From: Falsihalocynthiibacter sp042445055
GTDB taxonomy: Bacteria > Pseudomonadota > Alphaproteobacteria > Rhodobacterales > Rhodobacteraceae
Reading direction: 5' to 3'
Length of the DNA: 64,000 nucleotides
Assembly (NCBI RefSeq): GCF_042445055.1
Contig: NZ_CP170339.1
Span: 2,170,001-2,234,000 of the forward strand
In this document: in pieces, positions 52,631 through 61,769 of the stretch
Position numbering within the stretch: position 1 is the first letter of the stretch
How the letters are laid out: the number at the start of each line of letters is the position of its first letter
Translations under genes and position numbers: made by a program
The notes under the pieces: generated by a model
The model's input: the letters and a program-made list of their open reading frames with translations, nothing else
The model's database searches: none
Told to the model about the DNA's origin: nothing

Positions 52631-53788
52631 ATGCTGTATTTTACCAAGCGGATCAGAAACGAATTTCTCGATACTTGTGCCCGCATTCGTGAAGGCAGTT
52701 TGCGCCTGCGAACGCCCGAAGGGGATATACACAATTTTGGCCACGGAGCGCCCGAAGCGGAAATTCATATTTACGATTGGTCGGTTATTACGGCTATCGC
52801 CGCGCGCGGGGATATCGGCCTTGGCGAAACATATGTCGCGGGGCTTTGGGATACGCCATCCATCGAAAACCTTGTCGCGGTGGCCCTGAAAAACCTCGAA
52901 AACTTTCAGTCCTTTGCCTATCCGAGCCGCTGGAGCACCTTCAAGTTTCGTATTCTCAATCAAATCCTTCGCGCAAATTCTGTTGCAGGGGCGGCGCGCA
53001 ATATTCAGGCGCATTACGACGTGGGGAATGAGTTCTACTCTCTCTGGCTTGATGAGAGCATGACTTATTCATCAGCGTTATTCTCAAACGAGGACTCCGA
53101 CCTTTTCCATGCCCAGAACCGCAAATACGACCGTATCCTTGGCCATTTGGGTGAAGGGGAGCGGATATTGGAAATCGGTTGCGGATGGGGCGGATTTGCC
53201 GAGCGCGCAGCAGATGCGGGGCGATATGTGACGGGGCTTACGATTTCGCCGAGCCAACTAAGCTATGCTACTCAACGCCTAAACGGGCGCGCGGATATTC
53301 GGCTTCAGGACTATCGCACGACATCTGGGACTTTTAATAACATCGTCTCTATTGAAATGATCGAGGCCGTTGGCCAAGCCTATTGGCCGACCTATTTCAA
53401 AGCATTGAAGACCCACCTTTCCGAAGGGGGCCGCGCGATGATTCAGGCGATCACCGTACCGGATAGCTATTTCGATATTTACCGCCGAGGATCGGATTTT
53501 ATTCGCCATTACACCTTTCCGGGCGGGATGCTTGTCTCGGATAACGTGATCGCGGAACAAGCCAAACGAGCCGGCCTCGTGGTTCTTAACAGCTTCGAAT
53601 TTGGCAAGGATTATGCCCGCACCTGCTCGATCTGGGACGAGAGACTCGTGGCCAAATCCGATCGTATTCGCGCGTTGGGATATGATGAAAAGTTCCTGAG
53701 AAACTGGCGCTTTTATCTTGGAATTTGCGCTGCTTCCTTCTCGGTTAATCATACGAATGTGGTCCAGGTAGAGCTGGCACATCAGTAG
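52631..53788 (+). CDS. Cyclopropane-fatty-acyl-phospholipid synthase family methyltransferase
   Basis: 385 residues from the ATG at 52631 with TGAGGTG upstream. The family pattern is AHYDVGNEFYSLWLDESMTYSSALF, SAM motif ILEIGCGWGGFAERAA, LTISPSQLSYA, SIEMIEAVG and the late DYARTCSIWDER. It would methylenate or methylate unsaturated membrane acyl chains. The spacing to the next gene (141 bases) suggests its own transcript. Confidence 0.87.
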   Translation: MLYFTKRIRNEFLDTCARIREGSLRLRTPEGDIHNFGHGAPEAEIHIYDWSVITAIAARGDIGLGETYVAGLWDTPSIENLVAVALKNLENFQSFAYPSRWSTFKFRILNQILRANSVAGAARNIQAHYDVGNEFYSLWLDESMTYSSALFSNEDSDLFHAQNRKYDRILGHLGEGERILEIGCGWGGFAERAADAGRYVTGLTISPSQLSYATQRLNGRADIRLQDYRTTSGTFNNIVSIEMIEAVGQAYWPTYFKALKTHLSEGGRAMIQAITVPDSYFDIYRRGSDFIRHYTFPGGMLVSDNVIAEQAKRAGLVVLNSFEFGKDYARTCSIWDERLVAKSDRIRALGYDEKFLRNWRFYLGICAASFSVNHTNVVQVELAHQ

Positions 53789-53929
53789 AGCGCTATTTTC
53801 CCCTCTCGAAATTCGCAGAAATCCTGACAGGAATGCTTTTCTATCACGTTTCAACTGTCTATAAGCGATGAAAACGCCTTTTGGTATATTGCGGCCAAAG
53901 AAGCGGCAACGAAACAGATCGAGGACGGC

Positions 53930-54418
53930 ATGACAAAAAATCACGATTCAGATGTGGCCTTCATTAAGGCACTTGCGGAACTTCTTAACGAAAATGATCT
54001 CACCGAGCTTCAAGTTAAGCGCGAGTACGGCGAAGACGACAGCCTTAACGTACGCGTAAGCAAGAAAACGAATGTTGTAGCAGCAACAACAGTTGCAGCC
54101 CCCGCTCCGGCACCTGTCGCAGCCGCGCCTGCCGCTGCTCCTTCGGCGGCACCTGCCGTGGACAACGACGATCCTTCCAACCACCCGGGCGCGGTTCCGT
54201 CCCCCGTGGTAGGCACCGCATACATGGCAGCAGAACCGGGCGCTGCGGCATTCGTAACGGTCGGAAGTCAGGTTTCCGAAGGCGACACGCTGATGATCGT
54301 AGAAGCCATGAAAACAATGAACCACATCCCCTCGCCTTCATCTGGTACGGTCAAACGCATTCTTGTCGCCGATGGCGATGCGGTCGAGTATGGCCAACCG
54401 TTGATGATCATCGAGTAG
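53930..54418 (+). CDS. accB: Acetyl-CoA carboxylase biotin carboxyl carrier protein
   Basis: 162 residues. The C-terminal biotinyl domain carries EAMKTMNHIPSP with the biotin-accepting Lys128; an Ala/Pro-rich linker (about residues 50-85) separates it from the N-terminal segment IKALAELLNENDLTELQVKRE. GAGGACGGC precedes the ATG. Six bases separate it from accC, the standard bacterial accBC pair for malonyl-CoA synthesis. Confidence 0.95.
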   Translation: MTKNHDSDVAFIKALAELLNENDLTELQVKREYGEDDSLNVRVSKKTNVVAATTVAAPAPAPVAAAPAAAPSAAPAVDNDDPSNHPGAVPSPVVGTAYMAAEPGAAAFVTVGSQVSEGDTLMIVEAMKTMNHIPSPSSGTVKRILVADGDAVEYGQPLMIIE

Positions 54419-54427
54419 GGTTTCTTG

Positions 54428-55777
54428 ATGTTTGAAAAAATTCTAATCGCAAACCGTGGAGAGATCGCATTGCGCGTCATCCGCGCGTGTCGTGAGATGG
54501 GGATTAAGTCCGTCGCCGTTCACTCGACGGCGGATTCTGATGCGATGCACGTTCGTATGGCTGATGAGGCCATCTGTATCGGCCCCCCGTCGAGCACCGA
54601 TAGTTATCTGAACGTTGCCGCCATCATCGCGGCCTGTGAGGTTACCGGAGCGCAAGCGATCCATCCTGGGTATGGCTTCCTGTCCGAGAACGCGAGCTTT
54701 GTTCAAGCTCTCGAAGATCACGACATCGCCTTCATCGGCCCCACATCCGAGCATATTCGCATGATGGGTGACAAGATCACCGCGAAAGACACGATGATCA
54801 AGCTCGGCGTTCCTTGTGTTCCCGGCTCCGACGGCGGCGTTCCTGACTATGAGACCGCTCGCGAAGTTGCCGACAAAGTTGGCTACCCCGTTATCATCAA
54901 GGCGACCGCCGGTGGTGGTGGACGCGGCATGAAGCTTGCCAATAGCCCTGACGAACTCGAAGTGGCTTTCCGCACCGCCCGTTCCGAGGGCAAATCGGTA
55001 TTCGGCAACTCTGAAGTCTATATCGAGAAATACCTCGGCACTCCGCGTCACATCGAAATTCAGGTGTTTGGCGACGGTAAAGGTGGCGCAGTGCACCTCG
55101 GAGAGCGTGATTGTTCGCTTCAACGTCGTCACCAAAAGGTATTCGAGGAGGCCCCCGGCCCCTGCATCACGCAAGAGTTGCGGGACAAGATTGGTAAGGT
55201 CTGTGCGGATGCTTGCGCCAAGATCAACTATGTCGGCGCGGGAACGATCGAGTTCCTCTATGAAAACGGCGAGTTCTATTTCATCGAGATGAACACCCGT
55301 CTTCAAGTTGAGCATCCGGTTACCGAAGCCATCTTTGGCGTTGATCTTGTACGCGAGCAAATTCGCGTCGCAGCGGGCGAAGGTATGTCGTTCGGGCAGT
55401 CGGACCTTACGATCAACGGGCATTCTATCGAAGTACGGATCAACGCAGAACGTCTTCCGAACTTCTCGCCCTGCCCCGGAAAAATCACGCAATATCATGC
55501 CCCTGGCGGTCTGGGTGTTAGGATGGATAGCGCTCTTTATGATGGCTATACGATCCCGCCCTACTACGACAGCTTGATCGGCAAGCTGATCGTACACGGC
55601 CGCGATCGACCAGAGGCCATCGCGCGCTTGCACCGTGCACTGGGCGAACTGATTGTGGATGGTGTAGCGACAACCCTCCCATTGTTTGACATGCTGCTCG
55701 CAGAGGAAGACATCCTCACCGGGAATTATGACATTCACTGGCTTGAGAAATGGCTCGCTAGAAACCTTTCCGAATAA
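54428..55777 (+). CDS. accC: Acetyl-CoA carboxylase biotin carboxylase subunit
   Basis: 449 residues from the ATG at 54428. ATP-grasp landmarks: FEKILIANRGEIALRVIRAC, HPGYGFLSENASF, IIKATAGGGGRGMK, and FYFIEMNTRLQVEHPVTE with catalytic Glu/Asn/Arg. Length agrees with E. coli AccC (449). Followed at once by a strong terminator. Confidence 0.97.
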   Translation: MFEKILIANRGEIALRVIRACREMGIKSVAVHSTADSDAMHVRMADEAICIGPPSSTDSYLNVAAIIAACEVTGAQAIHPGYGFLSENASFVQALEDHDIAFIGPTSEHIRMMGDKITAKDTMIKLGVPCVPGSDGGVPDYETAREVADKVGYPVIIKATAGGGGRGMKLANSPDELEVAFRTARSEGKSVFGNSEVYIEKYLGTPRHIEIQVFGDGKGGAVHLGERDCSLQRRHQKVFEEAPGPCITQELRDKIGKVCADACAKINYVGAGTIEFLYENGEFYFIEMNTRLQVEHPVTEAIFGVDLVREQIRVAAGEGMSFGQSDLTINGHSIEVRINAERLPNFSPCPGKITQYHAPGGLGVRMDSALYDGYTIPPYYDSLIGKLIVHGRDRPEAIARLHRALGELIVDGVATTLPLFDMLLAEEDILTGNYDIHWLEKWLARNLSE

Positions 55778-55779
55778 AC

Positions 55780-55812
55780 AAATGCCCGCCCCGAATACGG
55801 GCGGGCATTTTG
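55780..55812 (+). terminator. Strong terminator after accC
   Basis: AAATGCCCGCCC (55780-55791) pairs perfectly with GGGCGGGCATTT (55799-55810) around CGAATAC, then TTGC. Confidence 0.85.
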
Positions 55813-55826
55813 CATAACGGGGCTAA

Positions 55827-56468
55827 ATGTCTGAGGCACTGACACCGGAGATTCTTTTGAACGGCTATGCCTCCGGTATTTTTCCGATGGCCGAAAGCCG
55901 CGAGAATCCCGAAATATTCTGGGTTGATCCGCAGCGTCGCGGTGTCATCCCACTGAACGGTTTTCACATATCACGAAGCCTAAGACGCACCCTCCTTCGT
56001 ACGCCATTTGATATTCGCATGAACAGTGATTTCGAAGCTGTCGTCCAAGGCTGCGCAGACCGTTCAGAAACATGGATCAACAGCGAGATTTCATTCCTAT
56101 ATCAAGAACTTCACAACCTAGGTTTTGCGCATTCTCTTGAGGTTTGGGACGGTGAAACTCTCGTTGGTGGGGTGTTCGGCATCGCATTGGGCGGTGCGTT
56201 CTTCGGAGAGAGTATGTTCTCGCGCAGGCGCGACGCATCCAAAATCGCGCTTGCGTATCTTGTGGATCGCCTTCGCCGCTGTGGCTTTGCGCTTTTCGAT
56301 ACACAATTTGTGACAGATCACCTGACATCTCTCGGCGCTCTGGAGATTCCGCGCTCTGAATATCGGCGACAGCTATTCTCGGCAATCCGGATAGACGCCA
56401 ATATCTATTCTGCTGGAGCGCTCGCGTCGGCGGAGGCTGTCTTGCAGCTCAATACCCAGACATCATAG
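55827..56468 (+). CDS. aat: Leucyl/phenylalanyl-tRNA--protein transferase
   Basis: N-end-rule enzyme that adds Leu or Phe from aminoacyl-tRNA to proteins with basic N-termini, marking them for ClpAP. 213 residues: LLNGYASGIFPMAESRENPEIFWVDPQRRGVIPL, HSLEVWDGETLVGGVFGIALGGAFFGESMFSRRRDASK and FDTQFVTDHLTSLGA are family blocks. Its 3' end overlaps the convergent DUF2155 gene by 64 bases. Confidence 0.95.
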   Translation: MSEALTPEILLNGYASGIFPMAESRENPEIFWVDPQRRGVIPLNGFHISRSLRRTLLRTPFDIRMNSDFEAVVQGCADRSETWINSEISFLYQELHNLGFAHSLEVWDGETLVGGVFGIALGGAFFGESMFSRRRDASKIALAYLVDRLRRCGFALFDTQFVTDHLTSLGALEIPRSEYRRQLFSAIRIDANIYSAGALASAEAVLQLNTQTS

Positions 56469-56941
56469 CGCGAGTGATCCAACGCATTCAGCGCCGGAGC
56501 CGATTCGATCATCCAACCTTCGAACACGATTTTACCGACCAAGCGATCCTCAACCGTGAGGTAGGCATATGCCTCCCCCGATGGGTTGTCGGGCGGATAG
56601 CGACACTCTTTTAGCGAGATAAGTAACGGCCCGAACATGGCTTCTTCTCCGGCCGCCAGCTCAATATCCGTAAGATCCGTGCTTACACGATCCAAGCCGC
56701 GCAAAACGACCCCAAGCCCCTCTACAACCTTATCCGCCTGCTCTTCGGTTTCGATATCACCAAAAAATTGCGTATCAGGAAGCGGGTTTCCTTCTGGGTC
56801 AACGAAGCCTATCTCGTTGTTTTCAGTCAGCAATCCTTCAATCTGCAACCCCTGCTCTAGTGACGGCAAGGGTTGTTCTTGAATGTCCTGCGCCATCAAT
56901 GGCGTGGCGCTCAAGGCAAGGATGAAGGAAAGGCGGAGCAT
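56405..56941 (-). CDS. DUF2155 domain exported protein
   Basis: 178 residues with a signal peptide (cleavage near LMA|QD). The conserved core is FGPLLISLKECRYPPDNPSGEAYAYLTV, KIVFEGWMIESAPALNALDHSRYDVWVLSC with two cysteines likely disulfide-bonded. Its function is unknown, but the family sits beside the NDUFA12 and mlaD genes in many Rhodobacteraceae. It starts at the mlaD-like stop (TAATG overlap). Confidence 0.88.
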   Translation of the reverse strand: MLRLSFILALSATPLMAQDIQEQPLPSLEQGLQIEGLLTENNEIGFVDPEGNPLPDTQFFGDIETEEQADKVVEGLGVVLRGLDRVSTDLTDIELAAGEEAMFGPLLISLKECRYPPDNPSGEAYAYLTVEDRLVGKIVFEGWMIESAPALNALDHSRYDVWVLSCKTASADASAPAE

Positions 56942-57387
56942 TACTCCTCGCTCCCTGAAACGAATTTCATCAAGAGGGAAATCAAGCTCACGGCGCCCTG
57001 CGTATCTTCGATCTCGGCGCCTGGTTGATAGTTGTCAAACGAACCACCGGGGCTGATTTCGACGAAGTTACCGCCCAACAATCCTTCGGAAGCGATGGAT
57101 ACGGCGCTATCGTCGGGAATTTCGATACCGTTGAAGAGCGTGATGGTCGTATCCGCGCGGAATGTCTCGATATTGAGGTCCATATCCGTAACCGAGCCGA
57201 TTTTGACGCCGGCCAAGCGCACGTCAGTTCCGACGGTTATCCCCTCCGCGGAGCGAAAGCTCGCCGAAAGGTCATACCCTGAACTGCTGTTGCCAAAGCC
57301 CGTTGCCTTACCCGCAAAGATGAGGAAACCCGCGGCAACCGCCAAAACGGCCCCGCCCACGAAGATCTGGGTTGGGGAATCGCTCAT
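56941..57387 (-). CDS. mlaD: MlaD-family outer-membrane lipid asymmetry protein
   Basis: 148 residues: one N-terminal membrane helix (about residues 7-26) and an MCE domain (YDLSASFRSAEGITVGTDVRLAGVKIGSVTDMDL, then GLLGGNFVEISPGGS). MlaD hexamers form the periplasmic conduit of the phospholipid ABC transporter; MlaE, MlaF and MlaC are not in the window, so they are encoded elsewhere. Confidence 0.92.
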   Translation of the reverse strand: MSDSPTQIFVGGAVLAVAAGFLIFAGKATGFGNSSSGYDLSASFRSAEGITVGTDVRLAGVKIGSVTDMDLNIETFRADTTITLFNGIEIPDDSAVSIASEGLLGGNFVEISPGGSFDNYQPGAEIEDTQGAVSLISLLMKFVSGSEE

Positions 57388-57389
57388 GA

Positions 57390-57764
57390 TTATTCAGGCT
57401 GCCAAGCTTCGTAATCGCTGCGGCTCGCAGGAGTTGCCTGACGCAAAGATCCCGCAGGAGCATATGCATTAAGCGTACCTGTTGGGTTCACCTCATGCGG
57501 TTTTTCCCATGTTTTATGGGGCAGAGGCGCATCCTCGGGCGTTTCATTCCATGTAAAATGCAGCCAGCCGTGCCAGTCTGGTGATACACGGCTTGCTTCA
57601 ACGTCACCGTTGTAGATCACCCAGCGGCGCGTACCGTCTTTGTTTTGAAAGAACTGGTTACCGTCAGCATCCTCGCCAACCTTGGTGCCTTTGCGCCAAG
57701 TAAACCAGCGCATCCCCAAAGTTTCGCGGTTCCACCACGTGATCAAGCTAAGAATAGAACGCAT
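57390..57764 (-). CDS. NADH:ubiquinone oxidoreductase NDUFA12-like subunit
   Basis: 124 residues, the bacterial homologue of complex I accessory subunit NDUFA12/B17.2. Core blocks are KVGEDADGNQFFQNKDGTRRWVIYNGDVEASRVSPDWHGWLHFTWNETP. It is the first gene of a three-gene minus-strand set with mlaD and the DUF2155 gene, two bases from mlaD. Confidence 0.93.
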   Translation of the reverse strand: MRSILSLITWWNRETLGMRWFTWRKGTKVGEDADGNQFFQNKDGTRRWVIYNGDVEASRVSPDWHGWLHFTWNETPEDAPLPHKTWEKPHEVNPTGTLNAYAPAGSLRQATPASRSDYEAWQPE

Positions 57765-57882
57765 AGGAGTCTCCGAAAATCATTGAGTTAGATATGCCGC
57801 AAGAGCGTTGCGAGGTCTAGCCCATACATAAAAAACGAAAGCAAAATGCCGCCGATTGCACATAGGGAAACCCGATACTAGC

Positions 57883-57907
57883 AAAAGGGCGGCCTGTGTG
57901 GCCGCCC
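57883..57907 (-). terminator. clpX terminator
   Basis: On the minus strand GGGCGGCC and GGCCGCCC (57907-57900 and 57894-57887) form a perfect 8-bp stem around ACACA, followed by TTTTGC. Confidence 0.8.
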
Positions 57908-57914
57908 GAATGAA

Positions 57915-59183
57915 CTATCCCGCGCTTACTGGCTCTTCGGCGCTGGCATCGCCATGCACGAGGAGTGGAGCAGCATCGCTTGTGACGGCCTCTTCGTTCA
58001 CCACAACTTCGTTCACCGAATCCAAGCTTGGCAAATCAAACATCGTGTCCAGAAGGATTTCTTCCAGAATAGAACGAAGTCCGCGTGCACCTGTCTTACG
58101 CTCAATTGCGCGATCAGCGATTGCCTTAAGTGCATCATCGGTGAATTTCAGCTCGGCGTTCTCAAGCTCGAACAACAGTTGGTACTGTTTCACCAATGCA
58201 TTTTTAGGCTTGGTCAGGATTGTTACCAGCGCATCCGCGTCGAGATCCTCAAGCGTTGCAATCACTGGCAAGCGACCAACAAACTCAGGAATCAGGCCAA
58301 ACTTCAGAAGGTCTTCAGGCTCGAGGTCTTGGAAGATTTCACCAACGCCGCGGTTATCATTGTTTTTGACGTCCGCACCGAATCCCATCGCGCTTCCTTT
58401 GCCACGGCTTGCGATAATCTTATCCAAGCCAGCAAAGGCGCCGCCACAGATGAACAGGATGTTCGTTGTGTCAACTTGAAGGAATTCCTGCTGCGGATGC
58501 TTGCGCCCACCTTGCGGCGGTACAGATGCAACCGTGCCTTCCATGATCTTTAGGAGCGCTTGCTGCACGCCCTCACCCGACACGTCACGCGTGATGGATG
58601 GGTTGTCGGATTTGCGCGTAATCTTATCGACCTCGTCGATATAAACGATACCGCGTTGCGCACGCTCGACGTTGTATTCACTCGCCTGAAGAAGCTTCAG
58701 GATGATGTTCTCAACGTCTTCGCCGACATAACCGGCCTCGGTCAACGTGGTAGCATCCGCCATTGTAAACGGTACGTCCAAAATCCGTGCAAGTGTTTGT
58801 GCAAGAAGCGTTTTACCGCAACCTGTTGGGCCGATCAGCATGATATTGGACTTTGCCAGCTCAATATCACCATTGCTGCTCGAATGGTTCAGGCGTTTGT
58901 AGTGGTTATGCACCGCAACCGCGAGAACACGTTTCGCATGGGCCTGACCGATCACATAATCGTCCAGCACTTCGCAAATATCCATTGGCGTTGGCACACC
59001 GTCCGTCGCCTTGAGACCACTGGATTTGGTCTCTTCGCGAATGATGTCCATGCAAAGTTCAACACACTCGTCGCAAATGAATACGGTTGGCCCCGCAATA
59101 AGTTTACGAACCTCATGCTGGCTCTTTCCGCAGAAAGAACAGTAGAGGGTGTTTTTGCTGTCGCCGCTCGTCGTTTTCGCCAT
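57915..59183 (-). CDS. clpX: ClpXP protease ATPase subunit ClpX
   Basis: 422 residues. An N-terminal zinc-binding domain has Cys15, Cys18, Cys37 and Cys40; the AAA+ domain has Walker A GPTGCGKT, Walker B IVYIDEVDKI, the pore loop with YVGEDVENI, and sensor regions near QALLKIMEGT and GARGLRSILEEI. It unfolds tagged proteins for ClpP. Transcribed behind clpP with a 157-base gap. Confidence 0.97.
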   Translation of the reverse strand: MAKTTSGDSKNTLYCSFCGKSQHEVRKLIAGPTVFICDECVELCMDIIREETKSSGLKATDGVPTPMDICEVLDDYVIGQAHAKRVLAVAVHNHYKRLNHSSSNGDIELAKSNIMLIGPTGCGKTLLAQTLARILDVPFTMADATTLTEAGYVGEDVENIILKLLQASEYNVERAQRGIVYIDEVDKITRKSDNPSITRDVSGEGVQQALLKIMEGTVASVPPQGGRKHPQQEFLQVDTTNILFICGGAFAGLDKIIASRGKGSAMGFGADVKNNDNRGVGEIFQDLEPEDLLKFGLIPEFVGRLPVIATLEDLDADALVTILTKPKNALVKQYQLLFELENAELKFTDDALKAIADRAIERKTGARGLRSILEEILLDTMFDLPSLDSVNEVVVNEEAVTSDAAPLLVHGDASAEEPVSAG

Positions 59184-59340
59184 GTTGATCCTCTGTTTGA
59201 TCGCTGGTGGCCGCTCTGTGCCCGATCAAACTATAGTATGCGTGATTGGGCAGCCTTGAGTTCTAACTTAGGACAGCCAATTTTCATGTACAATGCCAAA
59301 ATCATTGCACCGTCAAAGCGCCCCTTCAACCACCTTTGTT

Positions 59341-59958
59341 CTAGTCGTCTTTGCTACGGTTCTCGACGATTTCGTCGATCAAACCCCAGTCTTTCGCCTC
59401 TTCTGCGGACATAAAGTTGTCACGCTCAAGACTATCGACGACTGTTTTAAGCTTCTGCCCAGTGTGCTTCACGTAGATGCCATTCAGGCGATCTTTGAGC
59501 TTCTGGGTTTCCTGCGCGTGGATGAGAATATCCGTCGCTTGCCCCTGATAACCGCCAGAAGGCTGGTGTACCATGATGCGGCTATTGGGCAGGGAATAAC
59601 GCATTCCCTTCGCGCCAGCCGCAAGCAAGAGCGACCCCATGGATGCCGCCTGCCCAATGCAGAGCGTGCTCACCTTGGGTTTGATGTATTGCATCGTGTC
59701 GTAGATCGACAAGCCGGATGTCACAACGCCGCCAGGGCTGTTGATATACATCGAGATTTCTTTATCCGGGTTCTCGGCCTCAAGGTGCAGCAACTGCGCA
59801 ACTACTAGTTGGCTCATTCCGTCATGCACCGGACCGTTTACAAAAATAATCCGCTCTTTGAGCAATCGCGAAAAAATATCGTAGGCACGTTCGCCACGGC
59901 TCGTCTGCTCCACCACCATGGGCACGAGGTTCATATACGTCTCAACTGGGTCGTTCAT
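59341..59958 (-). CDS. clpP: ATP-dependent Clp protease proteolytic subunit
   Basis: 205 residues from the ATG at 59958, preceded by GGCAGGC; an in-frame start at 59985 is less likely. The catalytic triad is Ser106 (AASMGS), His131 (MVHQPSGG) and Asp180 (LERDNFM), with the same 25-residue Ser-His spacing as E. coli ClpP. Gene order clpP-clpX is standard. Confidence 0.97.
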   Translation of the reverse strand: MNDPVETYMNLVPMVVEQTSRGERAYDIFSRLLKERIIFVNGPVHDGMSQLVVAQLLHLEAENPDKEISMYINSPGGVVTSGLSIYDTMQYIKPKVSTLCIGQAASMGSLLLAAGAKGMRYSLPNSRIMVHQPSGGYQGQATDILIHAQETQKLKDRLNGIYVKHTGQKLKTVVDSLERDNFMSAEEAKDWGLIDEIVENRSKDD

Positions 59959-60180
59959 ATTTGCCTGCCTACTTTTTTGCGTCATTCGTATCCATGCGGA
60001 TCACTTCTAAGAAGTAGTAATAGTCCCCAACCGGACCTGCAAGGGCTGCCCTGCGACTTTCCCACGCCAATCCGCTAAATGCCCTGATAAACCGTAATTC
60101 TTATCAAATTGGAAACATATCCCGATTATCCGCAAACAGGTGCGTATTGCGCTTATTCGGCGACTGGGGCATCTAAGGGC

Positions 60181-60726
60181 ATGACTTTGATCTTGTTCAA
60201 TAAGCCTTTCAATGTGCTCTCGCAGTTCACCGACGCGGGAACCGAGGGGAGCAAGCGCCAAACGCTTTCGGACTTCATTGATATCCCAAAGGTCTATGCG
60301 GCTGGACGGCTGGATAAAGACAGCGAGGGGCTTTTGCTTCTTACGGATGACGGCAAGCTGCAAAACCGCATTGCCAGCCCGAAATTCAAGATGGAAAAGA
60401 CATATTGGGTTCAGGTCGAAGGCACCCCAAGCGACGATGCGCTTTCGCAGTTACGACAAGGCGTTACACTCAAAGACGGAAAAACGCGTCCCGCAAAGGT
60501 AGAACATATCGATGAGCCAGACGATCTATGGCCTCGAACACCACCCGTTCGTTTTCGCAAAACCGTTCCCGATAGTTGGCTTTCGATTACGATATCAGAG
60601 GGCCGCAACCGTCAGGTGCGCCGCATGACAGCGCATGTCGGAGCGCCAACACTACGACTTATCCGCTATAGCATTGGCGATTGGACCATCGACGGCATAG
60701 AGACAGGAACTTGGCGGCACGCCTAA
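60181..60726 (+). CDS. rluE: 23S rRNA pseudouridine synthase (RluE/RsuA family)
   Basis: 181 residues from the ATG at 60181 with CTAAGGG upstream. The catalytic Asp45 lies in AAGRLDKDSEGLLLLTDDG; the C-terminal SEGRNRQVRRMTAHVG is the family hallmark. It lacks an S4 domain, as RluE does, and targets U2457 in E. coli 23S rRNA. It overlaps the convergent sugar ATPase by four bases. Confidence 0.92.
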   Translation: MTLILFNKPFNVLSQFTDAGTEGSKRQTLSDFIDIPKVYAAGRLDKDSEGLLLLTDDGKLQNRIASPKFKMEKTYWVQVEGTPSDDALSQLRQGVTLKDGKTRPAKVEHIDEPDDLWPRTPPVRFRKTVPDSWLSITISEGRNRQVRRMTAHVGAPTLRLIRYSIGDWTIDGIETGTWRHA

Positions 60727-61769
60727 ACGGCGCGCCCCTCGGCATCGAAGAAATGTAAACGATCCGGATCCAGAATCAGCCCGACGCGATCCTCTGGGCG
60801 TAGCGAGCTGTCGCCTTCTACGCGTACCGTAATGCGCCCAAGTGGCCCCGCATCCACGATCACAAACGTATCTGCGCCAAGGTACTCGAGCACATCAACT
60901 ATCGCATCAAGCGCGCCCTCTCCTGCTGCGCCAAGCTTGATATGCTCGGGCCGACACCCCACACTTACCGCATTTTCGTGCCCCTCGATTGCTCCGCCGC
61001 GCCCTCCTTCAAGGGCAAACGCGCCGCCAGAAACCGCGCAGCGCATCACATTCATTTTCGGAGAGCCAATAAATTGCGCCACAAACAGGTTGGCGGGCTT
61101 TTCATAGAGTTCGCGCGGCGTGCCGACCTGCGCGATATACCCGCCCTCTAGCACGACGATGCGATCTGCGAGGGTCATGGCCTCGGTCTGGTCGTGAGTC
61201 ACATAGATCATCGTAGATTTAAGGCTTTGGTGTAGCTTTGCTATTTCGTAGCGCATCTCCACACGAAGGCTGGCATCCAAGTTCGACAGCGGTTCATCAA
61301 ACAAGAACGCCGTGGGGTCGCGCACAATCGAGCGCCCGATTGCCACCCGCTGGCGCTGACCGCCGGACATATCCTTGGGGCGCCGTTCCAGCAATGGTTC
61401 GAGCTTCAGGATACGGGCGGCCTCATCGACCTTGGCGCGGATTTCATCCTTGGGCGCTCCTGCAGTTTTCAACGAGAACCCCATATTATCGCGCACCGAC
61501 ATATGCGGGTATAGCGCGTAGGATTGAAACACCATGGACAGGCCGCGCTTGCTAGGCGGGTCGGCAGTCACGTCTTTGCCATCAATGAGAATCGCACCGC
61601 GGCTGGTTTCTTCAAGACCGCCGATCATCCGCAGAAGCGTAGATTTACCGCACCCCGAAGGGCCAACGAAGATGACGAACTCGCCCTCGTTAATCTCAAG
61701 ATCCACGCCCTTGATAACCTGAAGATCACCATACCATTTCTCGGCTGCTTTAAGCGTAATGGCCCCCAT
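60723..61769 (-). CDS. Sugar ABC transporter ATPase (MalK/UgpC family)
   Basis: 348 residues from the ATG at 61769, which shares a base with the hydrolase stop (TGATG) and has GGGGAG upstream. Walker A GPSGCGKSTLLRMIGGLE, signature MSGGQRQRVAIGRSIV, Walker B FLFDEPLSNLD and a C-terminal OB-fold regulatory domain are present. It energises the MalG-type permease encoded just upstream. Confidence 0.93.
   Translation of the reverse strand: MGAITLKAAEKWYGDLQVIKGVDLEINEGEFVIFVGPSGCGKSTLLRMIGGLEETSRGAILIDGKDVTADPPSKRGLSMVFQSYALYPHMSVRDNMGFSLKTAGAPKDEIRAKVDEAARILKLEPLLERRPKDMSGGQRQRVAIGRSIVRDPTAFLFDEPLSNLDASLRVEMRYEIAKLHQSLKSTMIYVTHDQTEAMTLADRIVVLEGGYIAQVGTPRELYEKPANLFVAQFIGSPKMNVMRCAVSGGAFALEGGRGGAIEGHENAVSVGCRPEHIKLGAAGEGALDAIVDVLEYLGADTFVIVDAGPLGRITVRVEGDSSLRPEDRVGLILDPDRLHFFDAEGRAV

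Noticed and set aside
54443..55738. A 431-codon open frame opposite accC
   Set aside because: It lies wholly antisense to accC, whose biotin carboxylase motifs are clear; the reverse translation has no recognisable domains and is a shadow of codon bias.
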